Positions 46,101 through 54,456 of a DNA stretch of 64,000 nt are shown one piece after another. Position 1 is the stretch's first letter, and each line of letters begins with the position of its first letter. The DNA is from Streptomyces sp. 35G-GA-8 (GTDB taxonomy: Bacteria > Actinomycetota > Actinomycetes > Streptomycetales > Streptomycetaceae). Position numbers and translations under genes: made by a program. The stretch covers positions 673,243 through 737,242 of the forward strand of contig NZ_JAMHJQ010000001.1 of NCBI RefSeq assembly GCF_023534745.1. Reading direction: 5' to 3'. The notes under the pieces are model-generated. The model was not told where the DNA came from and did not search any database. It saw only the letters and a program-made list of their open reading frames with translations.

Positions 46101-48661
46101 CGCAGCTTCGTGAACTGCGAGGATGCTTCCGGCTTCGGCTGCTTGGTCTTGGGATTGAGCTTGAGACTGCCGTCCGCATTGAGGTGCGCGGTGCTGCGCT
46201 TGGGGCGCTGGAGGATCCCCTTCTTCCAGGCGGCGAGTTGCTCAACGCCTTCCTGGGCAAGCTCCTTGGCTTCCTTCGAGCCCGCGACCGCGGCCCAGCC
46301 AGGGCTCGGCAACAGAAACTGGTGCACCGCGTCGTCGGGCAGCAGCTGCGGTTCGCCATCCTTGAGGAAAGGCAGCGGAGTTGGTGCCAGAGCACCCTTC
46401 GCCTTCAGCCAGGCCTTGTCCTTGCCCGCTACATCATCGCCCGCGTACACCGCGCGGCGCCCGCCGATAAGCGAGTTACCGCGGCGCAGATGCAACCCGA
46501 ACCACGGCGCGCGCATGCCTGGGTGCATCGTGTTGAGCCACAGCGATACCTCAGCCAGCTCGACACCCGTCGCGTTGAGGTCGACCCCGTAAGCGTTGTG
46601 CAGGGCGATGTACGCCTTGACCTTCTGCTTCTCGGTGATCGCTTGGGCCGCGGGCATGGTGATGCCGAGTTCGTCCTGGCGACGGCGCAGGTATTCATCG
46701 GCGACCTGGTTGATGGCCTCGTTGAGGAACGCGCCCGAGCCGAGCGCCGGCTCGCAGATCTTGTACTTCAGCAGCTCCGACGCCCGAGTCTTGATGGCAC
46801 CACCGTGCTCGTCGCGCTCTTGGTCGAGGCGGTTCTTGAGGGTGAGCTCGACGGTGACCTTGGTCAGCGACTCGGGGGTGTAGTACGAGGCCGAGGTTTC
46901 CCGGTCGCGGCCGGCGAGCCGGTAGACGAACGAGCCTTTCTCATACTTCTTGGCACCGCGCAGACCCTTGCGAGCATCGTCCTCGCCGTACTGGACGAGG
47001 GTCTTGTCGGGGTACTGGTCCTGCTTGTGCGAGGGGATGAGCCAGGAACCCTGCTCCGGGTCACCGCCTCGGGCCACCTCGCACAGCTCCTCCTTGGCGA
47101 TGATGCCGGTGTAGGACATCAACCCCTCGTAGACAGCACCGAGTTGGTTGATGCCGAGGTTGCGGTAGGAGATGAAGCCGCCGCGTTCGCCGCGCTTGCC
47201 CTTCTTCATGGTGAGCAGCCGCAGCACCTCGTGGAGGGCTTCGTTGCGCAGACACAGGTCGAGCCAGCGGGGATCGTTGTCCTCGTCGCTGCGCGGGTCC
47301 AGGACGCCGGTGCCGATGAGGCGGATGGCGGTCGGCTCGAAGAGTTCGCTGCGCAGGGCCTCGAAGCGCAGGCCGCGGTCCTCGCTTCGGCGGGCCTCCT
47401 TGGCCTTGCGAGTCTCCTCATCGTCGCCGGGCTGGTCATCGTCGGGCTCGGTGCCGTACGCGCGGTGGCCGAAGTTGACCTTGTTGAACAGGACGTCGAG
47501 GGACTGGAAGAGGTGGAAGCCGTTCTTGGCCTCCTCCTCGACGAGTTCCTCGTCGCGCTCGACGAGTTCGCGCAGGCGGGCCATGGAGTAACCGGCCTCG
47601 TACGACCCGTCGTCGGCGGGGAGGATGCCTAGTTCGGGGCGGGCCTCCGCGTACAGCAGGAACAGGACGCGGTAGAGGTAGCGCAGCGCTTCGCGGGTGA
47701 GCTCGCGCGCGAAGGGGATCTTGGGGCTTTCGATTTCTGCCGGGGTGACGTCGTTCTTCGGGTCGGCCATCCGGTGCAGGACTTCGTTGGCGATGATCTC
47801 GACCGAGCGCTGCAGGCCGTAGCGCAGTTCGCCGGAGACTCCGGCCGCGTTGTCACCAGAGGCCTTGAGCAGGGCGTCGATCGCGCGGCTGGTGTCGTTC
47901 TCGCCGGGGCGGAGCATGTCCAGGCTGAACAGGGCAGCGATGGCAGCGAGTTCGCCCTGCTGGGCGCGGTCGTTGCGTTCCAGGGCGGCGTCGAGGTTCG
48001 CCGCGAGATATCGGCCCTCGTTCCAGGCCTGGCGGTCGGCGAGCAGGATGACGCCGCCGCACAGCAGCAGGACGAAGCGGGGGTGCGGGCCGCCGGCCTC
48101 GCCGAGTTCACTCTGAAAGAGCCAAGAGGCCAGGGCCGCGCCCGTCTCGTACGACTCGCTCGCACTGACCCGCACGGACGACAGGAGCCGTCCGGCACGG
48201 TTGGGGTCGAGGGCGTCGTCGTTGGCCGCGGTCCAGCCGCAGTCCAGGGCGACGATGCCATGGCCGTGGTAGGCGACGGGCAGGGTGTGGTCGCGGCCTG
48301 CGCGGTGCACGGTGAGCTCGGCTGGGGAGGTGTCGTAGCCGAGGGCCCACAGGACCATCTGGTGCCACTTCGCAAGCCGCTTGGTCCACTCGGGGTTGTT
48401 GTGCGTGTTGAGGCGGGCTTCGTCCTCGGCGTCGGCCTGGGTGGTCTTGACGAAGTAACCGCGCAGTTCCTCGGCAAGGTAGGGGGTGCGCAGGGTGCGC
48501 AGCAGCTCGCGCGGGGTCTTGCGCGGGTCGTTCTCGTCGCCCTCGCGCTGCGACCAGGTGGCGAACAGGCCCTTCTTGAGGTCGGTGCCGAGCTGGTCGG
48601 CGAAGTAGTGCGCGGACAGGTATTCGCCACGGTTGGCGAAGGAGTCGAAGTCGGTGCTCAT
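43166..48661 (-). CDS. Giant Eco57I/PglX-type adenine-specific DNA methyltransferase
   Basis: An 1831-residue SAM-dependent methyltransferase. Motif I (SAM binding) is CEPALGSGAFLNEAI near residue 637. The catalytic motif NPPW is near 1148, giving an N6-adenine gamma-class enzyme with a 510-residue insert between them. The insert includes LNTMHPGMRAPWFGLHLRRG and a Lys/Pro-rich linker. The N-terminal 600 residues are helical and charged. The last 600 residues should hold the target-recognition domain, and their DNA is visibly less GC-rich. The ATG at 48661 overlaps the SNF2 stop (ATGA). It probably marks self DNA, while the linked helicases act on unmarked DNA. It resembles DrmMI or PglX in role. 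No PglZ or PglY is present. Confidence 0.88.
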   Translation of the reverse strand: MSTDFDSFANRGEYLSAHYFADQLGTDLKKGLFATWSQREGDENDPRKTPRELLRTLRTPYLAEELRGYFVKTTQADAEDEARLNTHNNPEWTKRLAKWHQMVLWALGYDTSPAELTVHRAGRDHTLPVAYHGHGIVALDCGWTAANDDALDPNRAGRLLSSVRVSASESYETGAALASWLFQSELGEAGGPHPRFVLLLCGGVILLADRQAWNEGRYLAANLDAALERNDRAQQGELAAIAALFSLDMLRPGENDTSRAIDALLKASGDNAAGVSGELRYGLQRSVEIIANEVLHRMADPKNDVTPAEIESPKIPFARELTREALRYLYRVLFLLYAEARPELGILPADDGSYEAGYSMARLRELVERDEELVEEEAKNGFHLFQSLDVLFNKVNFGHRAYGTEPDDDQPGDDEETRKAKEARRSEDRGLRFEALRSELFEPTAIRLIGTGVLDPRSDEDNDPRWLDLCLRNEALHEVLRLLTMKKGKRGERGGFISYRNLGINQLGAVYEGLMSYTGIIAKEELCEVARGGDPEQGSWLIPSHKQDQYPDKTLVQYGEDDARKGLRGAKKYEKGSFVYRLAGRDRETSASYYTPESLTKVTVELTLKNRLDQERDEHGGAIKTRASELLKYKICEPALGSGAFLNEAINQVADEYLRRRQDELGITMPAAQAITEKQKVKAYIALHNAYGVDLNATGVELAEVSLWLNTMHPGMRAPWFGLHLRRGNSLIGGRRAVYAGDDVAGKDKAWLKAKGALAPTPLPFLKDGEPQLLPDDAVHQFLLPSPGWAAVAGSKEAKELAQEGVEQLAAWKKGILQRPKRSTAHLNADGSLKLNPKTKQPKPEASSQFTKLRDAARRVEFLWAAVVKRMELSEKEIARRIDLWQADPTDPEYAFLQHPDQAVPKEKVLEDLFNAVDTPYWRLKKVMDAWCALWFWPVEKAGLLDGTDGEYAARTVVSDADGLSEVLGGVPLTGEQPGTEAAPAPAIVAAPTPAPRFVEATALFSLGPEQTSFEDLELSADDDVVVEVRRVAPKAAKKGPVKTKTPVRRPIVPLKDLDDWLEFLEAMLGTADVPEGTLMDSLKSLDELKSFEETLPGFMGMDIDNPEDRFPWLRAVRDIGEEQGFLHWELEFALVFARHGGFDLQVGNPPWVRPRWNESGVLAEHEPWFELEAKASTAEKERRRRVVLESPAARRYVLGELTNTSAQVSVFGSPQMYPLLTGTQPDLYRAFMSQVWAHTSADGTAGMVHPDTHFTGDKEGSLRESAYCRLRIHGDFVNAGQRFFPEPVGHTAHFGVHIYGRPAEICFDHLSWLVSTDALRHSAQHDGSGEVPGIRYRNGEFDERPHRARVVRVDTELLSVWQRLLDEADRPVEEARLLFPVSTGEASAIEALADYPLRLGQAPRISPGYHESGAKRDDLIDYNRPDPTTGQEFQPDRWRHVILKGTQLSVATPVFKRHDANSNDPYGVDLVALSPDFVPDTAYVRAVGRSHAYLAEQDRWVDHRVLARLRASERAITRARRHIARVDRIPEEQVAPEKIDAVLVERARRRFATFHRLAWRLQIAPNTERALYAAIIPPGTAHIGGIYSLAMSEPNHTALAAGFFASLPLDYFLRATGRSNLHPQVAKAMPAPTPDHPLASALLLRTLRLNCLTRAYADLWSDLYDPSWPDHEHWVRDWPGLQRLDDVTPDWRPETPLRSERARRSALVEMDALVAVWLGMDSDALIAAYRGRFPVLQKYEAVTWFDADGWKLAGNARTIGQRQTKETWAQFEAYRAAPDSAPIPDGYTVPFHKADREVEMREAHAVFQKRLDDAIANGEWDPVKQEVPKP
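43780..44950. other. Composition shift inside the methyltransferase gene
   Basis: Within codons of about residues 1237-1627 the DNA is clearly less GC-rich, with runs such as AAGAAAATAATCAAG and more A/T in third positions than the flanking gene. The region falls where a target-recognition domain is expected. Recombination replacing this domain would explain it. Confidence 0.5.
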
Positions 48662-51600
48662 CGTTCGTTGCCTCCTTCGGTGGCGGTGTGCGGTTCGAGG
48701 ACGGCCAGCAGGCGCAACATCGGTTCGCCCGCCGTCTCCAGGGACTTGACCAGCTTCAGCTGCCGCTTGGCCGTGCGGTCGAGCTCCGCTTCCTTCGGGC
48801 GGGCACTGGCGAAGAGGGCGTCCTGCCGCCAGTCGGTGACCTTCTTGCGATAGGGAGCAAGGGTCTCTTCGATCTGCTCGCGGTACGCGCCTTCAAGGAG
48901 GGCCAGTTGTCGCTGTGCGGCATCGATGGCGTCAGGCACGAGCGCGTTGAGGCCCGGCAGGTCGCGGGGCGTGGCGCGGCCGGGCATGTTCGGGCCCACG
49001 CCGTAGCTCTCCAGTACATCGGCGGTCAGCGCTGTGACATGCGGGCTGTCGGGAAGGCCGGAGACGGCCATCCATTCGACGATGGTGGGCTTGCCCAACG
49101 CATTGGAGTAGATGCCCTGGACCAGGAAGGTCGGGCTGTCCACGGTGGCGGCGAGCACCGGGGCCTTGTGACGCCCGATCTCGACGAGCACCTTGTCCGT
49201 GAGCCAGTCCAGGACCGGGTGGACGTCGGTGACGTACGAGACGTTCGGCCACTGGGACGCGGTAGTCTCCCTCGCCGCCTTCAGGCGTGCGCCGGCGAGG
49301 TCCTTGGAGAAGGTGATGCGCATGCGTCCCGGCTCGGTCTTGCGCGGCAGGATCTGCTGTTCGTCCAGGTACGACTTGGGCAGTGCCTTGAACCGGTACA
49401 GCAGGTCCCGTGGTGGCTCGAAGGCGATGGTGCCGTCGTCGTCGCGCCGCAACGACAGCATGTCCTCGGGATTGGGACGGGAGATCTGCCGCAGTGCCTC
49501 GTCGAAGTAGTCCGCGGTGGACCGGAAGAGCTTCGGTACGACGGCGCGGGCCACTTCGGGGTGTTCGTGGACTGCGCCCACCTGGCCGAGCAGCCCGGTG
49601 AGGAAGGCGGCCCCGCCCTGCTGGGACTGCTTGATGGACTCCTCGACGGTACGGCCGGCGATCAGGTCCTGGGTGAGGCGGTTCTCTTCCTCCTTGGCCC
49701 GATACAGGCCGGTGACCGCCTCGGCCGAGCCCTCGATCTTGTGGGCCTCCTCCTCACGCCTGAGGAGCTTCTCGCCTACCAGCCGGTCATCCAGGGTCCG
49801 CGGCTGTCCGGTCGACTCGTCCATGCGCCACGGGATGTCACTGGTGAGGATCAGCGCGCGGAACTCAGGCCGGTGTTCCTGCCCGTACCGGTCGATACGG
49901 CCGTTGCGCTGCTCGATGCGGATCAGGGACCACGGCAGGTCGTAGTGGATCAGCAGATGGCACTGCTGATGCAGGTTGACGCCCTCGGAAGCGACGTCGC
50001 CGGTGAACAGGATGCGCACCGGGTCGTCGCGCAGCCCGAACTTCTCGACGATGTCCTGCTGTTCCTGATCCGTGCTGGCCTCGCCGTGCATGACCTGTAC
50101 GGCTCCGCCGTATCCCAGCCAGGGCTTCTTCTCGTCCGGGCTGGCGGTGTGCCGGAAGCCGAGTGCGGCCGGGACGGTCTCCGCCAGCCACTTCAGGGTG
50201 GGGATGCTCTCGGAGAACACGACCACTCGGGTGTCGGAGCCCGTGCCGACGCCCAGCTCTCGCAGCTCGGCCAGCAGCGCTGCCCTCTTCGCCGAGTCCT
50301 GGTCCTCGATCTGCTCGGCGAGGTGCTGCAGGTCGGTCAGGGCCGCCCGCTCGATCTTCCGTGCCGCTTCGCGTACCGCCGGGTCCTCCGGCCGCTTCCG
50401 TGTCTTCGAACCGTTGTCGGGCTTGTCGGGCGGCGGGTTGTCGAGGTTTCCCATGCGGGTCTTGATGGTCGCCAGCAGCGCCTTGTGCGAGGAGAGGAAC
50501 GACTTCAGCAATCGGTATGGGACGAGCTGATGACGACTCGCCGACGGCGTCGCCGGGTCGGCCGGGATCCAGCGCGTGGCCAATTCCTCAAGGACCGCGC
50601 GTTCCTTCTCGGTGGCCGGGGCGTGGAGGGGCAAAGACGGGCCGCGGTCCGCCCAGGTCCCCTTGAGGGACTCGCGGACTTCGGCTGAGGTCTTGGTGCG
50701 CCGGATATAGAGGTGCGCGAGATCCTTCACTTCGTACTGGGACGGATTGGCGATCGCGGCCTCATCCAGCATCCTGACCAGCTCGGCGAAGGAGGTAGCG
50801 TCGCCATTGTGCGGGGTGGCGGAGGCCAGCACGAGCGCGTCGGTCTTGCGTGCCAGCAGACGGGCGAGCGTGTTGTTCTTCGTGCCGCGGTTGACGAGGT
50901 TGTGGGACTCGTCGATGACGACGGCGTCCCAGTCGGTGTTGTCCAGGTGGTGGGCGTACACGTCGCTCTTCAAGGTGTCCACGGAGATGATCGCGCGCTT
51001 GAAGTACGCGAACGGGTTCCGCCCCGCGGGGATGTCCTGCTGCACCCGCTGAATACCGGTCGAGTCCAGCCGCACCAACGGGATCGCGAACCGGGTCCAC
51101 AGCTCGCGCTGGAACTGCTCCAGTACGTGCTGCGGCGTCACCACCAGGATCCGCTCGCCGCGCCCCCGCCGGATCAGCTCTGCCAGCAGCACCCCGATCT
51201 CCAGGGTCTTACCGAGACCCACCACGTCCGCGATCAGGATCCGCGGCTGCGGGTTCTTCATGGACAGCGCCAGCTCCGCCGGACGCAGCTGGTGGACCTG
51301 CTGGTCCATGAGGAAGTTGTCCGCCAGCGCCAGGCCGTGCTCGGTCTGCGGCAGGAACGTCTTCCGCATGATCGCCTCAAGGAACAGACGGGATCTGCGA
51401 TGGTTCGGAGAATCGTCAGCCACCAGCTCGGTCTCGCGCGGGTCGAGCTCCTGAACGACATCCAGCCGGTCGTAGAAGGTGGCGTCGATCCCGCGTACGA
51501 ACGAGGAGATGCCGGTGACCTCAACCATCCATCCGTCACGGTCGGTGGCCGTGCAGTTGCGCACCAGCCACAGATCGTCTCGGATCAGGACCTGTGCACC

Positions 51601-51714
51601 CGCCGCGTATCCGCCAGTGTCAGTCGGCTGCTTCGCTGACGAGGCTTCGTCCGGCTCCAGGGCGCCCCTCGCCGTATCGCTCTGCCCGCCCACGGCTCCC
51701 GCCTCGACGCTCAC
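48658..51714 (-). CDS. SNF2/RapA-like helicase, DrmD-like
   Basis: A 1018-residue superfamily 2 ATPase of the SNF2 group. Walker A is ADVVGLGKTLE near residue 166, DEAH-type box VIDESHNL near 270, motif III VLASATPHNG, and the C-terminal helicase lobe contains FTGDVASEGVNLHQ and IRIEQRNGRIDRYGQ. The N-terminal segment (AAGAQVLIRDDLWLVRNC) looks like the RapA/DrmD start. The GTG at 51714 has GGAG five bases upstream. The gene sits 131 bp after the kinase and overlaps the methyltransferase. It probably translocates on double-stranded DNA. In class 1 DISARM, DrmD precedes the methyltransferase in this same order (established knowledge). Confidence 0.9.
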   Translation of the reverse strand: MSVEAGAVGGQSDTARGALEPDEASSAKQPTDTGGYAAGAQVLIRDDLWLVRNCTATDRDGWMVEVTGISSFVRGIDATFYDRLDVVQELDPRETELVADDSPNHRRSRLFLEAIMRKTFLPQTEHGLALADNFLMDQQVHQLRPAELALSMKNPQPRILIADVVGLGKTLEIGVLLAELIRRGRGERILVVTPQHVLEQFQRELWTRFAIPLVRLDSTGIQRVQQDIPAGRNPFAYFKRAIISVDTLKSDVYAHHLDNTDWDAVVIDESHNLVNRGTKNNTLARLLARKTDALVLASATPHNGDATSFAELVRMLDEAAIANPSQYEVKDLAHLYIRRTKTSAEVRESLKGTWADRGPSLPLHAPATEKERAVLEELATRWIPADPATPSASRHQLVPYRLLKSFLSSHKALLATIKTRMGNLDNPPPDKPDNGSKTRKRPEDPAVREAARKIERAALTDLQHLAEQIEDQDSAKRAALLAELRELGVGTGSDTRVVVFSESIPTLKWLAETVPAALGFRHTASPDEKKPWLGYGGAVQVMHGEASTDQEQQDIVEKFGLRDDPVRILFTGDVASEGVNLHQQCHLLIHYDLPWSLIRIEQRNGRIDRYGQEHRPEFRALILTSDIPWRMDESTGQPRTLDDRLVGEKLLRREEEAHKIEGSAEAVTGLYRAKEEENRLTQDLIAGRTVEESIKQSQQGGAAFLTGLLGQVGAVHEHPEVARAVVPKLFRSTADYFDEALRQISRPNPEDMLSLRRDDDGTIAFEPPRDLLYRFKALPKSYLDEQQILPRKTEPGRMRITFSKDLAGARLKAARETTASQWPNVSYVTDVHPVLDWLTDKVLVEIGRHKAPVLAATVDSPTFLVQGIYSNALGKPTIVEWMAVSGLPDSPHVTALTADVLESYGVGPNMPGRATPRDLPGLNALVPDAIDAAQRQLALLEGAYREQIEETLAPYRKKVTDWRQDALFASARPKEAELDRTAKRQLKLVKSLETAGEPMLRLLAVLEPHTATEGGNER

Positions 51715-51845
51715 GTCCGCTCCGATTCCTCACCCACGGTGCGCCTCGCACCGCTCACCATTCACGAGTCGTATGGACAGCGCCCAAGCCGACCCCATAC
51801 GCCCGTCCGCCTCTAGCTTCCCACCAGGCACTGACACCTTGGCCA

Positions 51846-53012
51846 TCAAAGCGCGGTATCCGCCGCGTACTCCGCCCTCAGCTCATCCGCGACCCGCTTC
51901 GATGCCGGCGGCTTTACGGCCGTGGGCCTGGCCTTCGGCTCCGCCTTTGGCTTCACGGCCTCGGCGGAGTCGGGGTGCGGCTCGTCCTGCTCCGCCTCCT
52001 CCGGTTCCGGCTCTTCCGCCTCAGCAGTTCCTCGCGGGCTATCGAGCGGCAAGTCCAGACCCGCGTCGTCAGTGATCTTGGCCTGGTCCTCAAGCAGCTT
52101 CTCGAACGATGGGGACAACGGCTCCTTGGCCGCATCCGGCGTACCGCCCGCGGTCGTATGCGCGATCAGCGCGAGTCGTGCGTCGGCCGGCGCCTTTCCA
52201 GCGGCCTTCAACAGCTTCGAGCATGCCTTTGAAACGTCATCCAGCGTCGGCCTGTCCTCGGGAACGTGGGCGAGCATGGAGGCGATCAGTGGCTTAAGCC
52301 CCTCGGGCACACCGCTCAGATCCGGGCCGATGTCAGGATTCGCCACCTGCACGGCGACGGCCTCCCACACCGCACCGTCGTACGGGTAGTGGCGCGCCGC
52401 CGCATACAGCAGAACCGTGCCCAGCGCGTATACGTCCGCGGCTGGCGTCACCTTCGGATGTCCGCTCGCCTGCTCCGGCGGCATGCAGCGCACCGTCCCG
52501 ATGATCATCCCGCTGTGGGACAGGGACTCCTTCGCGGCATCCATGAACGCACCGAGCCCGAAGTCGATGATTATGGGGCCTTCTGTGCCCATGATGACGT
52601 TCTGGGGCTTCAGATCCCGGTGGAGCAGCTCCGCGGCGTGTACGGCGCTCAGCCCCTCGGCGAGCAACGCGCCCAGACTGGCGACCAGCGGCAAGGGGAG
52701 AACGCCGTCCTGGTCCACGCAGGCCAGCAAGGTGCGTCCGGCCACGTACTCCATGGCCAGCCAGGGGCGGTCCGCGAACGGGTCGGCCTCCAGGAACCGC
52801 GCCACCCTGTTGGTACCGATCACGGTGCGCGCTATCAGCGCTTCCTTTTCGAAGCGGGCCCGCGTGACGGGGTCCAGCTTGTCGCTCCGGATCAGCTTCA
52901 CCGCCACCGGCTGACCACCCGGGGTGTAGGCGAGGTACACCTCCCCCATGCCGCCCGAGCCCAGCTCCTTGGCCACGGTGTACCGGCCGATCCGCTCGGG
53001 CGTCCCCGTCAT
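51846..53012 (-). CDS. Soluble Hanks-type Ser/Thr protein kinase
   Basis: A 388-residue kinase. The P-loop is LGSGGMGEVY (17-26), the catalytic Lys39 is in VAVKLI, the catalytic loop is HRDLKPQN with Asp133, and DFG begins at Asp150. After the catalytic domain (about 265 residues) a long acidic and Pro/Ala-rich tail follows (EAEEPEPEEAEQDEPHPDS), with no membrane segment or PASTA repeat. The ATG at 53012 is chosen as kinases begin about 10 residues before the first strand; AAGGAG lies rather far upstream. It leads the defence operon. Kinases also accompany BREX type 2 (PglW) and Stk2 defence, so a trigger or switch role is inferred. A housekeeping kinase next to the operon by chance cannot be excluded. 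Confidence 0.9.
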   Translation of the reverse strand: MTGTPERIGRYTVAKELGSGGMGEVYLAYTPGGQPVAVKLIRSDKLDPVTRARFEKEALIARTVIGTNRVARFLEADPFADRPWLAMEYVAGRTLLACVDQDGVLPLPLVASLGALLAEGLSAVHAAELLHRDLKPQNVIMGTEGPIIIDFGLGAFMDAAKESLSHSGMIIGTVRCMPPEQASGHPKVTPAADVYALGTVLLYAAARHYPYDGAVWEAVAVQVANPDIGPDLSGVPEGLKPLIASMLAHVPEDRPTLDDVSKACSKLLKAAGKAPADARLALIAHTTAGGTPDAAKEPLSPSFEKLLEDQAKITDDAGLDLPLDSPRGTAEAEEPEPEEAEQDEPHPDSAEAVKPKAEPKARPTAVKPPASKRVADELRAEYAADTAL

Positions 53013-53196
53013 CTGTTGCTCAGCACTCCTTACACGCACCCCTGCGCCATCCGGTCCAGATTCGTGGGCGCCGATCAAGCCTAGTCGCTCGTTGTACGGG
53101 GCATGCAGGGTTCTGTCGTCTCTGCCGCTCTACCGTGGGGCACCCGGCCCCAGCGGCTGCCGGCTGCCCGCTCAGCAGGTCATCACCCACCCATGA

Positions 53197-54456
53197 TCAG
53201 AGTTGGTCACCCCAATCTGCCAGGAGGGCGTCAGCGACGCCTTCCTCGTAGACAGCCGCCTGATGCTCCTGCATCGCATTACTCAAACGCGGGTCCCATG
53301 AAGTGCTACGGGCCTTCCCGGACAAGGCAACCTGGTCGTCTTCGGTCCGGAGCCCCTCCAGGTAATCCGCAGCGCTCATCTTCCAGGGCTCGGCTCCGTA
53401 GCGGCCGATGAGCTGATTGGTCATGTCGATTCCCGGCCAGTCGAAGTCCCCGTGGTAGAGGAGCCGACCCCCTCCGTTGACGATCAAGCGGGCCAGTCGG
53501 TGGAAGGCCGTTGACGGTCGGCCTTCGGCGCAGATCAACGGCGGGCTGCTTGCACCGAGTTCTCCAGCGGCGCGGCGGAGGACAGCTGGGTTCTCACACA
53601 CGTACACCCTCGGCACGTGAACGGTGACAGGCAAGGTGACCAGCTGGTGAAGTGTGACGTGGAAGGGGGTGCCGTATCGAGCCGCGTCCGTGAGCCACTC
53701 CCCCAGCCCTCGACCAGCCGCCGGCAGGTTGAGGACGAGGACGCGGCTGGCCAGGTCGTCGACGATGACGTCGAACGCGTCCCAAAGCTCGCGCCGGGCC
53801 TCGGCTCCTGCCGCGAGCGGAACTCCTCGTGCTGTTGCCAACGCACGGAGTACGAGGGTCGGCAGCGAGCCTTGGCCAGGGTTGAGGGTCTTGGTGTTTC
53901 CCGTGGTCGCGTCAGCCAAGGCGGCCAGCATGACCGGGGGCGAACCGCTGGCGCGTGCATAGAGGTATTCCAGAACGCGGATGGCCTGGATGAGGAGGCG
54001 TTCGTCCTTCTTATTGATCAGCCCAGTGATCGTCCCGTCAGAGGCAAGGCCGCTCAGCCACTCCTTGTACCAGGGGTTCTGGACGTGAAGCGTGCTGGCC
54101 TCTCCCTCGGCCAACAGCTGCTGCCGGGCCTGATCAATGGCGCTCCGCTCGTCGGCTCGAAACCGCAGCGGAGGACCGAGTCGTTCCAAGAGCTCTCGGA
54201 GGGAAGCGCCGGTGACGTTGCGGACGTTCTGGTCCAGTGCCTCGAGCGGAAGAGAGACTCGGCGGACGTCCGCCGAGCGATACGCGCCTGTAATGCCGAT
54301 GATGGCGTTGCGCTCATCTATCGTTGGATTCGTCAGGCCGATGGAGCCGGTGATCTCGCCTCCATTGCGTTCAAGCGAGCGCCGGGCCGCCCCAAGAAGG
54401 CGGCGGAACTCGGGGCCGCGATAGCGCTCGTATGCGTCGGGCGTCGGCAGGCTCAT
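53197..54456 (-). CDS. jetD: Wadjet JetD, toprim-type nuclease (DUF2399/TIGR02679-like)
   Basis: A 419-residue protein whose C-terminal part is a topoisomerase-primase (toprim) fold: the conserved Glu in VCENPAVLRR near residue 285 and the DxD pair in LLYHGDFDWPGIDM near 337. Wadjet JetD is the nuclease that cuts circular plasmid DNA after the SMC motor has extruded a loop (established). The ATG at 54456 overlaps the JetC stop by four bases. It is the last of four genes. The N-terminal 200 residues are the helical arm seen in the family. A 184-base gap separates it from the kinase gene, so the two systems appear to be separate transcription units in tandem. Confidence 0.9.
   Translation of the reverse strand: MSLPTPDAYERYRGPEFRRLLGAARRSLERNGGEITGSIGLTNPTIDERNAIIGITGAYRSADVRRVSLPLEALDQNVRNVTGASLRELLERLGPPLRFRADERSAIDQARQQLLAEGEASTLHVQNPWYKEWLSGLASDGTITGLINKKDERLLIQAIRVLEYLYARASGSPPVMLAALADATTGNTKTLNPGQGSLPTLVLRALATARGVPLAAGAEARRELWDAFDVIVDDLASRVLVLNLPAAGRGLGEWLTDAARYGTPFHVTLHQLVTLPVTVHVPRVYVCENPAVLRRAAGELGASSPPLICAEGRPSTAFHRLARLIVNGGGRLLYHGDFDWPGIDMTNQLIGRYGAEPWKMSAADYLEGLRTEDDQVALSGKARSTSWDPRLSNAMQEHQAAVYEEGVADALLADWGDQL

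Noticed and set aside
34126-53012. BREX type 2 (Pgl) as identity of the large operon
   Set aside because: The kinase and giant methyltransferase recall PglW and PglX, but no PglZ phosphatase or PglY ATPase is present, and three helicases do not fit.
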